Assembly: GCA_023441145.1 (NCBI GenBank)
Contig: JAEZQN010000065.1
Span: 1 to 6,627, forward strand
Direction: 5' to 3'
DNA: 6,627 nucleotides
Source: Bacillota bacterium
Lineage (GTDB): Bacteria > Bacillota > Clostridia > Lachnospirales > Lachnospiraceae
This document shows positions 5,579 through 6,627 of this stretch, in pieces. The position numbers and the translations under genes were made by a program. Below the pieces are notes generated by a model. It worked only from the letters and a program-made list of their open reading frames with translations, searched no databases and was not told the DNA's origin. The stretch's first letter is position 1; every line of letters begins with the position of its first letter.

Positions 5579-6064
5579 ATTTGCCGTAAAGGTTAGTATC
5601 ACAAGTAAATCTGCACTATTCTCCTTTAACACAAGCCCTGCTAGAAACTGTATCTCTTCCCTCGTCAGATTGTACTTAGACACATCTGTAGTTGATTCTT
5701 CACCATCAGTAAATATTGCTATTTCTAACTCTGCTCTAATCTGCTCTATGGTATAGAGGCCTTTCCTCTCTGCAGAAGCAGTTACTTTGTTAAGCATCTC
5801 AATCTCTTGTGGATTTATAACCTCTGACTCCGGATTCTTTGCCTTCTCTGCTTTCATTTGAGCGACAAGATCCTCTGTACTCGTAAATGGCTTAGGTGCT
5901 ACATCATTTTTATTAATAGTAGTTGTATCACTGGTTATAGAAGAATTCTTACTATCATTCGTCTCCTGTTGCTGTGGTGCTGCCCAAACCACTGAAGTCA
6001 TTAAACTCATTGTCAGAACCAAAGTAAGCATCCATGCAACAAGTTTATTAAAATACCTTCTCAT
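5573..6064 (-). pseudogene. Pseudogene piece 1: signal peptide and N-terminal helical region
   Basis: 163 codons from the ATG at 6064 to a TAG at 5575-5573. The signal peptide covers about residues 1-28 with likely cleavage at VVWA-AP. A Gln/Asn/Ser/Thr-rich spacer follows, then a helical region with NPQEIEMLNKVTASAERKG and YNLTREEIQFLAGLVL. The frame opens one base longer to the left (TTG at 6079), but that codon overlaps the ribosome binding site and is not the start. The piece alone could be secreted as a truncated product of about 135 residues. No known domain recognised. Confidence 0.75.
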
Positions 6065-6070
6065 ATCTTT

Positions 6071-6077
6071 CCCTCCC
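6071..6077 (-). promoter_or_regulatory. Shine-Dalgarno site of the surface-protein pseudogene
   Basis: GGGAGGG lies about 6-7 nt before the ATG at 6064. It sets the start at 6064 and rules out the TTG at 6079, which overlaps it. Confidence 0.75.
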
Positions 6078-6091
6078 AAGTATCTAATTCA

Positions 6092-6627
6092 TCAATCTAG
6101 CATCAACTGAAAATTAATAGTTCCCTCTATCATATCTTCCAGTTCATTAACCTCTGTATGATCGTTATTCTGACCGTCTAATTCCCTCATAATTTCCTCC
6201 GCTAACTGTCTACGGTTTGTTTTAAAATGGTAATATGGGCGCTCCTTAATAACATTAATTTTAACTGGATATTCATATGGTTTTAGTCTCTCTAATATAC
6301 TATTTTCCACCTGCTCTAAAATTACTCCCTCCTCTAGAATCAAGTATAAATAAGGTTCTGAGTACCCCTCATGTACTCGGTCCTTTACTATAACAAAGAA
6401 ACCATCATCAACTCCTGGTATTTCCACTACTCTATTCTCCATTAGGATTGGGAAAAGATAGTCTCCATCATACCTTTTATGTAATCCACGACTTAGTACA
6501 AATACTTCACCAATCTCAGTCATGTATCCAAAATCTCCTGTATGTATCCATACTTTACCATCTGGATGCATTTGTAGTACTTCCGTAGTACTCTCTATGT
6601 TGTCATAACCTAACATCATTCCAGCTC
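6092..6627 (-). CDS. ANL-superfamily adenylating enzyme (acyl-CoA synthetase-like), C-terminal part
   Basis: The frame is open to the right window edge, so the N-terminus lies outside; the upstream residues AG before MMLGYDN fit the family's conserved GYxN turn, and the ATG at 6619 is therefore internal. About 177 residues are visible. HTGDFGY is the adenylate-binding TGD motif, followed by EVFVLSRGLHKR at the hinge and YLFPILMENRVVEIPGV, the family's P-x-E-I-E-like segment. Near the end FKTNRRQL aligns with the G-K-x-D-R-x-x-L motif, so the catalytic lysine is kept. A 36-residue acidic tail follows. ANL enzymes activate a carboxylic acid with ATP and pass it to CoA or a carrier protein; the substrate cannot be read here. 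It precedes the secreted-protein relic by only 27 nt, with no terminator between, so they probably form one operon. Confidence 0.8.
   Translation of the reverse strand, partial: AGMMLGYDNIESTTEVLQMHPDGKVWIHTGDFGYMTEIGEVFVLSRGLHKRYDGDYLFPILMENRVVEIPGVDDGFFVIVKDRVHEGYSEPYLYLILEEGVILEQVENSILERLKPYEYPVKINVIKERPYYHFKTNRRQLAEEIMRELDGQNNDHTEVNELEDMIEGTINFQLMLD

Larger units (their letters stand above)
2697..6064 (-). pseudogene. Degraded large secreted surface protein: signal peptide, Cys-bearing repeats, partial transglutaminase, FN3 domains
   Basis: One ancestral gene, now in pieces spread over all three minus-strand frames. The ATG at 6064 has GGGAGG (6077-6072) 7 nt upstream, and the product begins with a classic signal peptide (MRRYFNKL, hydrophobic core, VVWA-AP cleavage site). 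In order follow a helical N-terminal domain, a Ser/Thr/Lys-rich linker, two repeats of about 75 residues with F-x-W and paired cysteines, the front of a transglutaminase-like domain, about four and a half more repeats, and two and a half fibronectin-III-like domains. Lesions: frameshift near 5576, stop at 4985-4983, frameshift near 4820, out-of-frame junction near 4440 that removes the transglutaminase core, stop at 4330-4328, and out-of-frame junction near 3420 that removes half an FN3 domain. Family knowledge suggests a cell-surface or extracellular protein. No sorting motif or membrane anchor is seen at the C-terminus. Sequencing error could explain single-base shifts but hardly the missing domain parts. 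Neighbouring genes look intact. Confidence 0.85.

Overview
The window looks like part of a low-GC Gram-positive chromosome, most likely a Clostridia/Lachnospiraceae-type organism. The basis is AT-rich codon use, AAGGAGG-type ribosome binding sites, a secreted transglutaminase/fibronectin-type surface protein and proteins resembling clostridial coat-type proteins. The organism is inferred, not proven. Every gene I can support lies on the minus strand, so biological order runs from the right edge to the left edge.

Right edge, 6092-6627: the C-terminal part of an acyl-CoA-synthetase-like (ANL superfamily) adenylating enzyme, whose N-terminus lies outside the window. It is followed after 27 nt by the relic of a very large secreted protein (2697-6064, about 1,120 codons). 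The relic has a clear signal peptide, a helical and linker region, two cysteine-bearing repeats, the front half of a transglutaminase-like domain, about four and a half more repeats, and two and a half fibronectin-III-like domains. It is broken by at least six lesions: two single-base frameshifts, two in-frame stops and two out-of-frame junctions where domain parts are missing. I treat it as one pseudogene, not as five small genes. It ends at a strong hairpin terminator (2631-2675).

Middle, 1432-2552: a two-gene unit with a 4 nt gene overlap if the upstream ATG is used. A 97-residue protein is followed by a protein of about 273 residues. The small protein matches the C-terminal domain of the large one in motif and spacing. 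Function is unknown; a spore-coat or surface role is a guess supported only by resemblance and a weak mother-cell-type promoter match. The unit ends at a second terminator (1376-1414).

Left, 591-1301: an intact DUF554 membrane protein with its own good sigma-A promoter and ribosome binding site. At 1-488 is the N-terminal part of a membrane-anchored PAS-domain signalling protein that runs off the left edge.

No RNA gene, CRISPR array, insertion sequence or phage gene is visible, and no gene-free stretch exceeds about 145 bases. I did not find a convincing new biological system. The points of most interest are the multiply broken surface protein and the paired unknown proteins sharing one module.
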